This document shows, one piece after another, positions 47,582-56,572 of a DNA stretch of 64,000 nucleotides. Every line of letters starts with the position of its first letter. Position 1 is the stretch's first letter. Origin of the DNA: Pseudomonas sp. L5B5 (GTDB taxonomy: Bacteria; Pseudomonadota; Gammaproteobacteria; Pseudomonadales; Pseudomonadaceae); the NCBI RefSeq assembly GCF_020520285.1, contig NZ_CP084742.1, positions 4,650,001 through 4,714,000 on the forward strand, read 5' to 3'. Position numbers and translations under genes: made by a program. Below the pieces are notes generated by a model. That model was given only the letters and a program-made list of their open reading frames with translations. It was not told where the DNA came from and made no database searches.

Positions 47582-49009
47582 TCAGTGCTCGATATGTTCC
47601 TGCACCTTGCGCGTCCTCCGGCCGTCGGTGGGCGACAGTTGGAGGAAGATCGCCGCCGCCAGCATGGCCATGAGGCCCACGGTGACAAAGGTCAACTGGA
47701 AGGCACCGAGCACCGTGTCGCCGCTGCCACTGTCCATGGAGGCGGTGAAGCCGCCCAGCAATGCGCCGGCACAGGCCACTCCCAGGCTCAGGGACAGTTG
47801 CGCCACCACCGACAGCAGGCTGTTGCCACTGCTGGCGGCGGCATCGTCGAGGTCGATCAGGGTCACGGTGTTCATCGCCGTGAACTGCAATGAGTTGATC
47901 GCCCCCAGCACCGCCAGCATGCACAGCAGCAGCGGGTAGGGCGTCTGTTCGCTGACCAGGCCCATGCTCGCCAGCATCAGGCCCAGGGCCAGGGTGTTGC
48001 CGGTGAGTACGATGCGGTAGCCCAGGCGTTCGATCAGCGGCTGGGCAATGGATTTGGCCAGCATCGCCGCCGCTGCCAGGGGCAGCATGCTCATCCCGGC
48101 CTGGGAGGGGGAATAACCCAGGGCCACTTGCAGCAGCAGGGGCACCAGGAATGGCAGCGCACCGCTACCCAGGCGAGCGAACAGGTTGCCGAGGATGCCC
48201 ACGGCGAAGGTCCGCACCTTGAACAGCGAAGGTGCGAACAGCGGATTCTCGATATGCCCGGCGCGCAACCAGTAGGCCGCCAGGCAGGCCAGCCCGCCGA
48301 ACAGCAGCAACATCACCCGCAGGTGCGGCAGGTGCAGTTCGCCCAGGCCTTCCATGGCGACGGTGATCAGCACCATCGCCGCGCCGAACAGCAAAAAGCC
48401 CAGGCCATCGAAGCGTGTGCGCTCGCTGCCCCGCAGGTCGGGAATGAAACGCCATACCGCGTAGCAGCCGATGGCGCCCACCGGCAGGTTGATCAGGAAG
48501 ATCCAGTGCCAGGTCAGGTACTGCACCATCCAGCCGCCCATGGTCGGGCCGATCAGCGGCCCCAGCAGCCCGGGAATGGTGATGAAGCCCATGATCCGCA
48601 CCAGCTCCGAGCGCGGGTAGGCGCGCAGGACCACCAAGCGTCCCACCGGCAACATCAGTGCACCCCCCAGGCCCTGGATCACTCGGGCGCCAACCAGCAT
48701 GCCGAGGGAGCTGGAAAGGGCGCACAGCAGCGAACCGATGCTGAACAGCAAGATCGCGCCGAAGAAGATGTTGCGGGTGCCGAAGCGATCGGCGATCCAG
48801 CCCGAGGCCGGGATCAGCAGCGCCACGGTGAGCATGTAGGCGATCACCACGCCCTGCATGCGCAGCGGGTCTTCGGCCAGGTCCCTGGCCATGGCCGGCA
48901 GCGCGGTATTGAGGATGGTGCCGTCCAGGGACTGCATGAAGAAGGCGATGGCCACCACCCAGGGCAGCCAGCGGGTGATGGTGGCATCGAGTGGCGGACG
49001 TTCGGGCAT
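47582..49009 (-). CDS. MFS multidrug exporter, DHA2 family (MdtD-like)
   Basis: A 475-residue, 14-helix major facilitator. The start region WLPWVVAIAFFMQSLDGTILNTALPAMARDL holds the DHA2 motif with the conserved Asp, and GWIADRFGTRNIFF is motif A. VIQGLGGALMLPVGRLVVLRAYP and GPLIGPTMGGWMVQ are motifs B and C of exporters. It resembles MdtD but stands alone, without the mdtABC or baeSR genes. Confidence 0.9.
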   Translation of the reverse strand: MPERPPLDATITRWLPWVVAIAFFMQSLDGTILNTALPAMARDLAEDPLRMQGVVIAYMLTVALLIPASGWIADRFGTRNIFFGAILLFSIGSLLCALSSSLGMLVGARVIQGLGGALMLPVGRLVVLRAYPRSELVRIMGFITIPGLLGPLIGPTMGGWMVQYLTWHWIFLINLPVGAIGCYAVWRFIPDLRGSERTRFDGLGFLLFGAAMVLITVAMEGLGELHLPHLRVMLLLFGGLACLAAYWLRAGHIENPLFAPSLFKVRTFAVGILGNLFARLGSGALPFLVPLLLQVALGYSPSQAGMSMLPLAAAAMLAKSIAQPLIERLGYRIVLTGNTLALGLMLASMGLVSEQTPYPLLLCMLAVLGAINSLQFTAMNTVTLIDLDDAAASSGNSLLSVVAQLSLSLGVACAGALLGGFTASMDSGSGDTVLGAFQLTFVTVGLMAMLAAAIFLQLSPTDGRRTRKVQEHIEH

Positions 49010-49042
49010 GGGACCTCAACAACGACAGAGGTGAGTTGCAAG

Positions 49043-49077
49043 CTTCAAGTTGCAAGCTTGTGGCTTGCAACCTGAAG
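49043..49077. repeat. Near-perfect palindrome between pmbA-like and exporter genes
   Basis: CTTCAAGTTGCAAGC and GCTTGCAACCTGAAG form a 15-bp stem with one mismatch and a five-base loop. The sequence belongs to the same AAGCTTGCAA-type family as the element at 18464-18638. There is no T-run. Confidence 0.55.
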
Positions 49078-49083
49078 TTGATT

Positions 49084-50421
49084 TTACAAGGTTAGCGTCA
49101 GGCGGCTGACCAGTGCTCCGGGCAGATGCATCGACGCGGTCTGGCGCTGGCCGTAGGTGCTGGCCGAGAGCAGCAGCTCACGTTGCTCGGTGAGTGCTTC
49201 GAGCTGCGAGCCCAGCAGGCTGTAGACACTGTCGTCGAAGCGCATGGTGCTCACCGGCGCCTGGATCTCGCCGTTCTCCACCCAGAAGGTGGCAAAGCGG
49301 GTCATGCCGGTCAGGCGCGCGGCCGACAGGTCCGAGTAGTTCAGGTACCACAGGTTGCTGATGTACAGCCCGGTGCCCAGTTGCTTGAGGATGTCCTGCT
49401 GGGCCAGCTGCCCGGCCGCCATGTCCAGGGCGCTGGGGTATTCGCCGCTGCCGGCGCCGTTGGCGGTCAGGCCATATTCGGCGGCGCTGCGCGAGTTGAT
49501 CAGGCGGGCTTCGGCCGCCCCGCCGGTGATCAGGGCCAGGTCGCTGCGCGGGTAGCCTTCATCGGAGAACGCCGGGCTTAGTGAGCCGCTGACCTGCTCG
49601 CCCAGGGACACCAGTGGGCTGAGGGCGGTGTCGCCGGCATAGAGCTTCTGCAGCGAGCTGTGCTTGCTGGCGATGGACTGGGCCGAAAAACCGCCCCAGG
49701 CCAGCATGCCCATGATTTCCTCCAGGGCTGCCGGTGCCAGGTAGGCACGGTACTGCCCAGGAGCCAGGGTACGCAGCGGCCGGCCGAGGAACTCCAGTTG
49801 CTGGCGGGCCTGGTCGAAGCGCTGGGCGAATCCTGCGCTGCTCCATGCATGGCCGGCGTAGCTGGCCTTCACCGCCTCGCCGTTCTCGTGGAACAGGCTG
49901 AAGTCGAAGTTGAAGCTGTTGGCCTGGTGCCAGCCGAAGGCCCCGCTGGAGCTGGCAAAACCTCGGCTGATGGGGCCGGCGGCATAGATACCGACCAGGT
50001 CCAGGCCGGCAGCGGCACGACCGATTTCTTGCACCACCTGCTCGCTGCCGGGCAGCGGGTGGCTTTGCTCATGCTGGGACTGCCAGTGGGTATGGTTGAG
50101 CATCAGGTACGGGTCGGCTGGCAGCAACGGCAGGGTTTCGCGCAGCTGCTGCAAGCCTTCGGCCAGGCGCTGGCGGTCCACTTCGGGATCGTTGCCCAGG
50201 GTGATGTCGAGGTCCGCATGGCGGCCATCATCGATCAGCTTGAGAGTCAGGCTGGCCTGCTGTACCTGGCCGGCCTGGCGCACCTTGGCATGGTTGAAGC
50301 GGATGAACTCCGAGGATTCGGCCGCGTAGCTCAGGGTGAATTGTTCCGACTCGCGGAGCGCGTCCTTGAGCCACTGCACCAGCGTCTTGAACTGCTGGGC
50401 CTGATTGGTCGTGCTGGTCAT
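49084..50421 (-). CDS. TldD/PmbA-family protein (PmbA/TldE-like partner)
   Basis: A 445-residue protein of the TldD/PmbA (U62) family without an HExxxH motif, so it is the non-metal subunit. Recognisable segments include YLNYSDLSAARLTGMTRFATFWVENGE and the APVSTMRFDDS region near the end. The start overlaps the stop of the TldD-like gene by one base (ATGA arrangement), so the two are coupled and likely form a heterodimeric protease. It appears to be a paralogue of the chromosomal pmbA. Confidence 0.85.
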   Translation of the reverse strand: MTSTTNQAQQFKTLVQWLKDALRESEQFTLSYAAESSEFIRFNHAKVRQAGQVQQASLTLKLIDDGRHADLDITLGNDPEVDRQRLAEGLQQLRETLPLLPADPYLMLNHTHWQSQHEQSHPLPGSEQVVQEIGRAAAGLDLVGIYAAGPISRGFASSSGAFGWHQANSFNFDFSLFHENGEAVKASYAGHAWSSAGFAQRFDQARQQLEFLGRPLRTLAPGQYRAYLAPAALEEIMGMLAWGGFSAQSIASKHSSLQKLYAGDTALSPLVSLGEQVSGSLSPAFSDEGYPRSDLALITGGAAEARLINSRSAAEYGLTANGAGSGEYPSALDMAAGQLAQQDILKQLGTGLYISNLWYLNYSDLSAARLTGMTRFATFWVENGEIQAPVSTMRFDDSVYSLLGSQLEALTEQRELLLSASTYGQRQTASMHLPGALVSRLTLTL

Positions 50422-51863
50422 CAGGCATCTCCTCCGAATACGTCGATCTTGCTGAATACACAGGCTGGCGAAGCATGGCCCACGCGGATCACCTGGTTGG
50501 GTTCGCCCTTGCCGCAGTTGGGCGTGCCCAGGACCTGGAACGTGCCGTGGTTGCCGACGGCGCTGAGGTTGCGCCAGAAGTGCGCGGAAATGCCCCGGTA
50601 GTTGGGGTTCTTCACCACGCCCTTGAGTTCACCGTTCTCGATCAGCTGGCCCCATTCGCAGCCGAACTGGAACTTGTTGCGCGCGTCGTCGATGGACCAG
50701 GAGCGGTTGGTGGACATCAGGATGCCGTGCTCGATACCGCCGATCAACTGGTCCAGGGACTGGTCGCCAGGCTCGATGTTGAGGTTGGCCATGCGGTCGA
50801 TGGGGGCGCGGTTCCAGCTGCTGGCGCGGCTGTTGGCAACACCTTCCAGGCCGCTGCGGTATTGCGACATGGCACCGCCCAGGGGGCGTACCAGCAGGCC
50901 TTCGCGGATCAGGAACTGCTTGCTGGCGACCGTGCCCTCGTCGTCATGGCCATAGCTGGCCAATTCCTCGGGGATGTCCGGATCGAAGGTCACGTTGAGC
51001 AGCCGGGAGCCGTACTGCAGTCGGCCGAAGTCCGCCTGCTTGACGAAGCTGGTGCCGGCGTAGTTGCGCTCATCGCCCAGGATGCGGTCCAGCTCCAGCG
51101 GGTGGCCGATGGACTCGTGGATCTGCAGCATCATCTGGTCCGGCATCAGCAGCAAGTCGCGGGGGCCTTGCGGGGTGTTTGGAGCCAGCAGCAGTTGCAG
51201 GGCCTGGTCGGCGACCCGGGGCGCGGCGCCCATCAGGCCGCAGCGGCTGATCACGTCGCCAGCACCTTGCTGGCCGAAGTTCTCCCGGCCAAGGCTGCGG
51301 GTCTGGCTGTCGCTGCCGTCATAGGCGGTGACGTCCAGGCCCGGGTAGACGAAACGCTGGGCCTGGCGCAGCTCTGCCCCGGCGCTGTTGAGGTAGATCT
51401 GCTCGACCTGGGTCACGCCGATGCCCACCTGCCAGTTCACCAGGCGCTCATCCCTGGGCACCGAGGCCGACTCGTCGCCCAGCAGCTGGTAGCAATCGCT
51501 CAGGCTGGGGAACGGCTGCTCCAGATTGGGCGACAGGTAGTCGGCGCGATGGCTGGAAACCGGTTGTTCGCGCAGGTCCAGCAGGGCATGGGCGGCGATC
51601 ACCCGAGCCTGTTGCTCGGCCCGTTCCAGGGCCGCCTGCAGGCCACCTTGCGAGAGGTCGTTGGTGGCGGCGTAGGCCTCCACGCCGGCGACCCGCACGG
51701 TCAGCATCGCCCCCTCGTCACGTCCCAGGCGCGGGGGTTCGGCAACGTTCTTGCGCACCGACAGGTACTGGTCGGACTCGCGCACGTAGCGCAGGGAAAA
51801 GAATTCGGCGCCCGTGCGCAAGGCAGCGAAGCGCTGCTTGAGCTGGGGGTGAAAGTCGAACAT
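50421..51863 (-). CDS. TldD-like metalloprotease subunit
   Basis: A 480-residue TldD-family protein with the zinc motif HESIGHPLELDR (HExxxH). This differs from the E. coli TldD motif HEGVGHDFNR, marking a distinct subgroup. Further segments are GTSFVKQADFGRLQYGSRLLNV, YGHDDEGTVASKQFLI and NYRGISAHFWRNLSAVG. The TldD/TldE pair degrades unfolded peptides and matures some peptide natural products. No precursor-peptide gene is visible nearby, so the substrate is open. Confidence 0.85.
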   Translation of the reverse strand: MFDFHPQLKQRFAALRTGAEFFSLRYVRESDQYLSVRKNVAEPPRLGRDEGAMLTVRVAGVEAYAATNDLSQGGLQAALERAEQQARVIAAHALLDLREQPVSSHRADYLSPNLEQPFPSLSDCYQLLGDESASVPRDERLVNWQVGIGVTQVEQIYLNSAGAELRQAQRFVYPGLDVTAYDGSDSQTRSLGRENFGQQGAGDVISRCGLMGAAPRVADQALQLLLAPNTPQGPRDLLLMPDQMMLQIHESIGHPLELDRILGDERNYAGTSFVKQADFGRLQYGSRLLNVTFDPDIPEELASYGHDDEGTVASKQFLIREGLLVRPLGGAMSQYRSGLEGVANSRASSWNRAPIDRMANLNIEPGDQSLDQLIGGIEHGILMSTNRSWSIDDARNKFQFGCEWGQLIENGELKGVVKNPNYRGISAHFWRNLSAVGNHGTFQVLGTPNCGKGEPNQVIRVGHASPACVFSKIDVFGGDA

Positions 51864-52083
51864 GGATGACCTCCTTGTGAAGAGCAGGGGCTTGCGGGTC
51901 TTATCGACGGCGGGCCGGCTCCTACAGGTATAGGTCGCGCAGGGCTCGGGATAAAGTCCGTGGAACGAAGGGGATGCAGCGGATGGGCAGACTGTAGCCG
52001 TTGCCCGAGGCTGCGATCAAGGACGCAGTCGGCACATTGGACGAGACAGGCCCAGGCGGGAAACGCAGGGGAATACAGCAGAA

Positions 52084-52108
52084 GGCGCCGGCCATTGCGG
52101 CCGGCGCC
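52084..52108. terminator. Strong hairpin after betA
   Basis: GGCGCCGGCC and GGCCGGCGCC form a perfect ten-bp stem on a five-base loop, beginning nine bases past the betA stop on the minus strand. The following T content is low (TTCTG), so efficiency is uncertain. Confidence 0.55.
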
Positions 52109-52116
52109 ATTGGAGC

Positions 52117-53820
52117 TTACTGCGCCTTGGCGGCTACGTCGCGCAGGGGCTTGCCACGTACCGGGGCTTCGCCAGCCACGTAGTAGGCGGCCTTGCTGCG
52201 CTGCAGCGGCTGACGACCACGGATCTTGTCGGCGATTTTCTCGGCCATCATGATCGTCGGTGCGTTCAGGTTGCCGGTGGTGATGATCGGCATGATCGAG
52301 GCATCCACCACGCGCAGGCCCTGCATGCCATGCACGCGGCCCTGGCCATCCACTACCGCCATCTCGTCGGTGCCCATCTTGCACGAGCAGGATGGGTGGA
52401 AGGCGGTCTCGGCGTGCTCGCGGACGAACTTGTCCAGTTGCTCGTCGGTCTGCACCTCGATGCCCGGGCTGATCTCGCGGCCGCGGAAAGGGTCCAGGGC
52501 CGGCTGCTGCATGATTTCACGGGTCAGGCGGATGCCGTCGCGGAATTCCTGCCAGTCCTGCTCGGTGGCCATGTAGTTGAAGAGGATGCTCGGGTGCTGG
52601 CGCGGGTCCTTGGACTTGAGCTGCACGCGGCCACGGCTCGGCGAGCGCATGGAGCCCATGTGCGCCTGGAAGCCGTGCTCTTTCACACCATTGCTGCCGT
52701 TGTAGTTAATCGCCACCGGCAGGAAGTGGTACTGGATGTTCGGCCATTCGAACTCTTCGCGGGTACGGATGAAACCGCCGGCTTCGAACTGGTTGCTGGC
52801 GCCGATGCCGGTGCCGTTGAACAGCCACTGCGCACCGATGGCCGGCTGGTTCCACCACAGCAGCGATGGATACAGCGACACCGGCTGGGTGCAGGCGTAT
52901 TGCAGGTACAGCTCCAGGTGGTCCTGCAGGTTCTCGCCGACACCAGGCAGGTCGTGGACCACCGCAATGTCCAGGCTTTCCAGCAGGGCGCGCGGGCCGA
53001 CGCCGGAGCGTTGCAGCAACTGCGGCGAGGCGATGGCGCCGGAGCAGACAATGACTTCCTTGCGGGCACGGGCTTCCACGCGCTCTTCGGTACTGCCTTG
53101 CAGGTAGCTCACGCCCACGGCGCGCTTGCCTTCGAACAGGACCTTGTCGGTCAGGGCATGGGTAACGATGGTCAGGGTCGAACGCTTTTTCGCGGTGTCC
53201 AGGTAACCGCGAGCGGTGCTGGCGCGACGACCTTTTGGCGTCACGGTACGGTCCATCGGGCCGAAACCTTCCTGTTGGTAGCCGTTCAGGTCTTCGGTAC
53301 GCGGGTAGCCGGCCTGCACGCCGGCTTCGACCATGGCGTGGAACAGCGGGTTGTTGCCGGCCTTGGGCGTGGTCACGCTGACCGGGCCTTCGCCACCGTG
53401 GTAGTCGTTGGGGCCGATGTCGCGGGTTTCCGCCTTGCGGAAGTACGGCAGGCAGTCCAGGTACGACCAGTCTTCCAGGCCTGGCAGCTTGGCCCAGCCG
53501 TCGTAGTCCATGGCGTTGCCGCGGATGTAGCACATGCCGTTGATCAGCGAGGAGCCGCCCAGGCCCTTGCCACGGCCACATTCCATGCGACGACCGTCCA
53601 TGTGGGGCTCGGCGTCGGTTTCATAGGCCCAGTTGTAGCGACGGCCTTGCAGGGGGAATGCCAGTGCCGCCGGCATCTGGGTGCGGAAGTCGAAACGGTA
53701 GTCCGGGCCGCCGGCTTCCAGCAGCAGGACGGTGACGCCTTCGTCTTCGGTCAGACGGGTCGCCAGGGTGTTACCGGCGGAGCCGGCACCAACGATGATG
53801 TAGTCGAATTCTTGGGACAT
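52117..53820 (-). CDS. betA: Choline dehydrogenase BetA
   Basis: A 567-residue membrane-associated GMC flavoenzyme that oxidises choline to betaine aldehyde. It has the FAD motif [56 protein letters not shown] and the C-terminal [10 protein letters not shown] with the catalytic histidine region. The ATG at 53820 starts [10 protein letters not shown]; an ATG three codons upstream is less well placed. It is last in the betIBA operon. Confidence 0.96.
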   Translation of the reverse strand: MSQEFDYIIVGAGSAGNTLATRLTEDEGVTVLLLEAGGPDYRFDFRTQMPAALAFPLQGRRYNWAYETDAEPHMDGRRMECGRGKGLGGSSLINGMCYIRGNAMDYDGWAKLPGLEDWSYLDCLPYFRKAETRDIGPNDYHGGEGPVSVTTPKAGNNPLFHAMVEAGVQAGYPRTEDLNGYQQEGFGPMDRTVTPKGRRASTARGYLDTAKKRSTLTIVTHALTDKVLFEGKRAVGVSYLQGSTEERVEARARKEVIVCSGAIASPQLLQRSGVGPRALLESLDIAVVHDLPGVGENLQDHLELYLQYACTQPVSLYPSLLWWNQPAIGAQWLFNGTGIGASNQFEAGGFIRTREEFEWPNIQYHFLPVAINYNGSNGVKEHGFQAHMGSMRSPSRGRVQLKSKDPRQHPSILFNYMATEQDWQEFRDGIRLTREIMQQPALDPFRGREISPGIEVQTDEQLDKFVREHAETAFHPSCSCKMGTDEMAVVDGQGRVHGMQGLRVVDASIMPIITTGNLNAPTIMMAEKIADKIRGRQPLQRSKAAYYVAGEAPVRGKPLRDVAAKAQ

Positions 53821-53877
53821 TGAATGCACCCTCTTTGAAATTGGTCAGATCTGGCCATTGCGAGTGCTGCGCACTCG

Positions 53878-53943
53878 ATCGCGGGCGAGCCTCGCTCCTA
53901 CAAGGGATTGGCGTGCTTCTGTAGGAGCGAGGCTTGCCCGCGA
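53878..53943. repeat. REP doublet between betB and betA
   Basis: ATCGCGGGCGAGCCTCGCTC is followed, inverted, by CTGTAGGAGCGAGGCTTGCC. It lies in the 154-base gap inside the bet operon. Confidence 0.75.
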
Positions 53944-53974
53944 AGACGGCCTCGCGGGCGAAGCGAATTTCGCC

Positions 53975-55447
53975 TTAGAACACCGAGGCGTAGTCGCCCA
54001 GCTCAACCTGCACCGACTTGATGCGGGTGAAGTTGTTCAGCGAGCTGATGCCGTTTTCACGGCCCACGCCCGACTGCTTGTAGCCGCCGACGGGCATCTT
54101 GGCGTCGGACTCGCCCCAGGCGTTGATCCAGCAGATACCGGCTTCAAGCTGGTGGATGATGCGGTGGGCGCGGTTCAGGTCGCGGGTGACCACACCGGCG
54201 GCCAGGCCGAAATCGGTGTCGTTGGCGCGACGGATCACTTCTTCCTCGGTCTCGTAGGTGAGGATGCTCATTACCGGGCCGAAGATCTCTTCACGGACGA
54301 TGGTCATGTCGTCGGTGCAGTCGGTGAACACGGTCGGAGCGACGAAGGCGCCCTTGGCGAATTCGCCAGCGGTCAGGCGCTCGCCACCGCACAGTACGCG
54401 GGCACCTTCTTCCTTGCCCTTGGCGATGTAGCCCAGCACGTTCTCCATGTGGGCGAAGCTCACCAGCGGACCGAAGTTGGTGTCGTCGTTCTCTGGGTTG
54501 CCAATGCGGATGCGGGCAACGCGCTCGGCGATCTTGGCCTCGAAGGCAGCCTTCAGGTGGCTCGGTACGAACACGCGAGTGCCGTTGGTGCAGACCTGGC
54601 CGGAGCTGTAGAAGTTGGCCATCATCGCGGTGTCGGCGGCGCGATCCAGGTCGGCGTCGTCACAGATGATCAGCGGCGACTTGCCGCCCAGTTCCATGGT
54701 CACTTCCTTGAGCGAGGAGCTCGAAGCGCTGGCCATGACTTTCTTGCCGGTGTCGGTGCCGCCGGTGAAGGAGACTTTCTCGATGCGCGGGTGCTCGGTC
54801 AGCCAGGTGCCGACTTCACGGCCGCTGCCGGTCAGGACGTTGAACACGCCAGCTGGTACACCAGCCTCGGTGTAGATCTCGGCCAGTTTCAGGGTGGTCA
54901 GCGAAGTCACTTCGCTTGGCTTGAAGATCATCGCGTTGCCGGCAGCCAGGGCTGGAGCGGATTTCCACAGGGCGATCTGGATCGGGTAGTTCCAGGCGCC
55001 GATGCCGGCGACCACGCCCAGTGGCTCGCGGCGGGTGTAGACGAAGGAGGTGTCGCGCAGCGGGATCTGCTCGCCTTCGATGGCCGGTACCAGGCCTGCG
55101 TAGTATTCCAGCACGTCGGCACCGGTGACGATGTCTACATACTTGGTTTCGGAGTAGGCCTTGCCGGTATCCAGGGTTTCCAGGGCGGCCAGCTCGTCGT
55201 TGCGCTCGCGCAGGATATCCACGGCGCGACGCAGGATGCGCGAGCGCTCCATGGCGGTCATGGCGGCCCAGAACTTCTGGCCCTTCTCGGCGCTGACCAC
55301 GGCGCGTTCCACGTCTTCCTTGGTCGCACGTTGCACTTGTGCGAGAACTTCACCGTTGGCCGGGTTGATGGCATCGAAGGTGGCGTCGCTGCCGGCATCG
55401 CTGTAGCCGCCGTCGATGTAGAGTTTTTGCAGTTCAAAACGGGCCAT
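53975..55447 (-). CDS. betB: Betaine aldehyde dehydrogenase BetB
   Basis: A 490-residue NAD(P)-dependent aldehyde dehydrogenase that turns betaine aldehyde into glycine betaine. The catalytic glutamate is in [18 protein letters not shown] and the nucleophilic cysteine in [27 protein letters not shown] is the cofactor loop. The ATG at 55447 starts [15 protein letters not shown], the usual BetB N-terminus and length; a 13-residue longer reading is rejected. Confidence 0.96.
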   Translation of the reverse strand: MARFELQKLYIDGGYSDAGSDATFDAINPANGEVLAQVQRATKEDVERAVVSAEKGQKFWAAMTAMERSRILRRAVDILRERNDELAALETLDTGKAYSETKYVDIVTGADVLEYYAGLVPAIEGEQIPLRDTSFVYTRREPLGVVAGIGAWNYPIQIALWKSAPALAAGNAMIFKPSEVTSLTTLKLAEIYTEAGVPAGVFNVLTGSGREVGTWLTEHPRIEKVSFTGGTDTGKKVMASASSSSLKEVTMELGGKSPLIICDDADLDRAADTAMMANFYSSGQVCTNGTRVFVPSHLKAAFEAKIAERVARIRIGNPENDDTNFGPLVSFAHMENVLGYIAKGKEEGARVLCGGERLTAGEFAKGAFVAPTVFTDCTDDMTIVREEIFGPVMSILTYETEEEVIRRANDTDFGLAAGVVTRDLNRAHRIIHQLEAGICWINAWGESDAKMPVGGYKQSGVGRENGISSLNNFTRIKSVQVELGDYASVF

Positions 55448-55553
55448 AGTGTCCTCGCAAGTGCATTGAGTTATGGGCTTGGCCACCGGGCGTGCCCTTG
55501 GATTCGGGCGCGCTGGTCAGTGGCGTGCAGAGGCCGAGCGTCTTGGTTGTGCT

Positions 55554-56147
55554 CTAGCGCTCCTGCTTAGCCAGTTGTAGATCCATGTATTCGTAAGCGA
55601 TCCGTATCGCCTGGTCGGTGTCGAATGCATCACCCGACAGGGCGCCACGCAGCCACAAACCGTCGATCAAAGCCGCCAGGCCGCGGGCTGCCTTGCGCGC
55701 ATGGTAGAGCGGCAGGGCGCGGCGGAACTGGCAACACAGGTTGGAATACAAGCGGTGGTCGTTGATCCGCTGCAACCTGTGCAAATCGGGCTGGTGCATG
55801 CTGGAAGCCCAGAAGGCCAACCAGGTTTTCATTGCCGGGCCGTTCACCTGGCTGGCATCGAAGTTGCCCTCGATGATCACTTTCAGGTGAGCGCGCGGGC
55901 TGTCGTCCGTCAGGGCCTGGCGGCGTGCTCGGACGCCTTCGTTGAGCATGCTCATGATGTAACCCATCGTCGCTGCGATCAGGCCGTTCTTGTCCCGAAA
56001 GTAGTGACTGATGATGCCGTTCGACACACCGGCCAAACGGGCGATCAGCGCAATGCTGGCGTCCCCCATCCCGACCTGATCGACCGCCTGCAGCGTGGCT
56101 TCGATCAATTGCTGGCGGCGAATGGGTTGCATACCGACCTTGGGCAT
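55554..56147 (-). CDS. betI: TetR-family choline-responsive repressor BetI
   Basis: A 197-residue TetR regulator. The helix-turn-helix is at residues 25-60 ([32 protein letters not shown]), and the remainder is the all-helical choline-binding domain. Length and sequence agree with BetI. It represses bet genes until choline appears. A 20-bp palindrome lies 70 bases upstream of its ATG and is the likely operator. Confidence 0.95.
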   Translation of the reverse strand: MPKVGMQPIRRQQLIEATLQAVDQVGMGDASIALIARLAGVSNGIISHYFRDKNGLIAATMGYIMSMLNEGVRARRQALTDDSPRAHLKVIIEGNFDASQVNGPAMKTWLAFWASSMHQPDLHRLQRINDHRLYSNLCCQFRRALPLYHARKAARGLAALIDGLWLRGALSGDAFDTDQAIRIAYEYMDLQLAKQER

Positions 56148-56217
56148 CTGATACCTCTCCTTAGGCCCGCCGGCAGACGCATGACGGCTGTCGGCTTGCG
56201 GGCCAGTCTATTTTGTT

Positions 56218-56237
56218 TTGATTGAACGTTCAATCAA
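56218..56237. promoter_or_regulatory. BetI operator
   Basis: TTGATTGAACGTTCAATCAA is a perfect 20-bp palindrome and close to the known BetI site of E. coli. It lies between betI and betT, about 70 bases from the betI start and 335 from the betT start. Confidence 0.88.
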
Positions 56238-56572
56238 CAAAGAATAAGATCTGCGACAAATCGTCGCTGCCTACGGATTCTTCCCGCATGTAGATGGCGG
56301 AAAACGACCTCCGAAAAAGACCGAACCCCAGGGTTGGCATGGCGTGAACCGGTAAGGACGGACGTGTTGAATGGGCAAGACGCTTCAGGCCTGACGGCGA
56401 ACCACGGGTTCGGGTCAAGGCCGGGGACGCTGGTTCGCAACGCAGCCGCCGTGGGACCGGACTTTTTTCGGGGTGTCTTTATATCACCCGACGATCGGCT
56501 GCCAACTAACCGATTGGTCGGGTGCCGTGTTGCCTTGTGTCCTTCTCTCGCACTGCCTGGAGCATCTGTGCA
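56238..56572. other. Long leader region of betT
   Basis: These 335 bases lie between the BetI operator and betT. No repeat or RNA element is clear. A stretch with ATATCACCCGACGATCGG near 56482 may contain the betT promoter. Confidence 0.3.

Noticed and set aside
50475..51869. A 464-codon plus-strand frame opposite the TldD-like gene
   Set aside because: Antisense shadow in a high-GC gene; no ribosome site and no known domain.
52330..53823. A 497-codon plus-strand frame opposite betA
   Set aside because: No family match, and the opposite strand carries complete choline dehydrogenase motifs.
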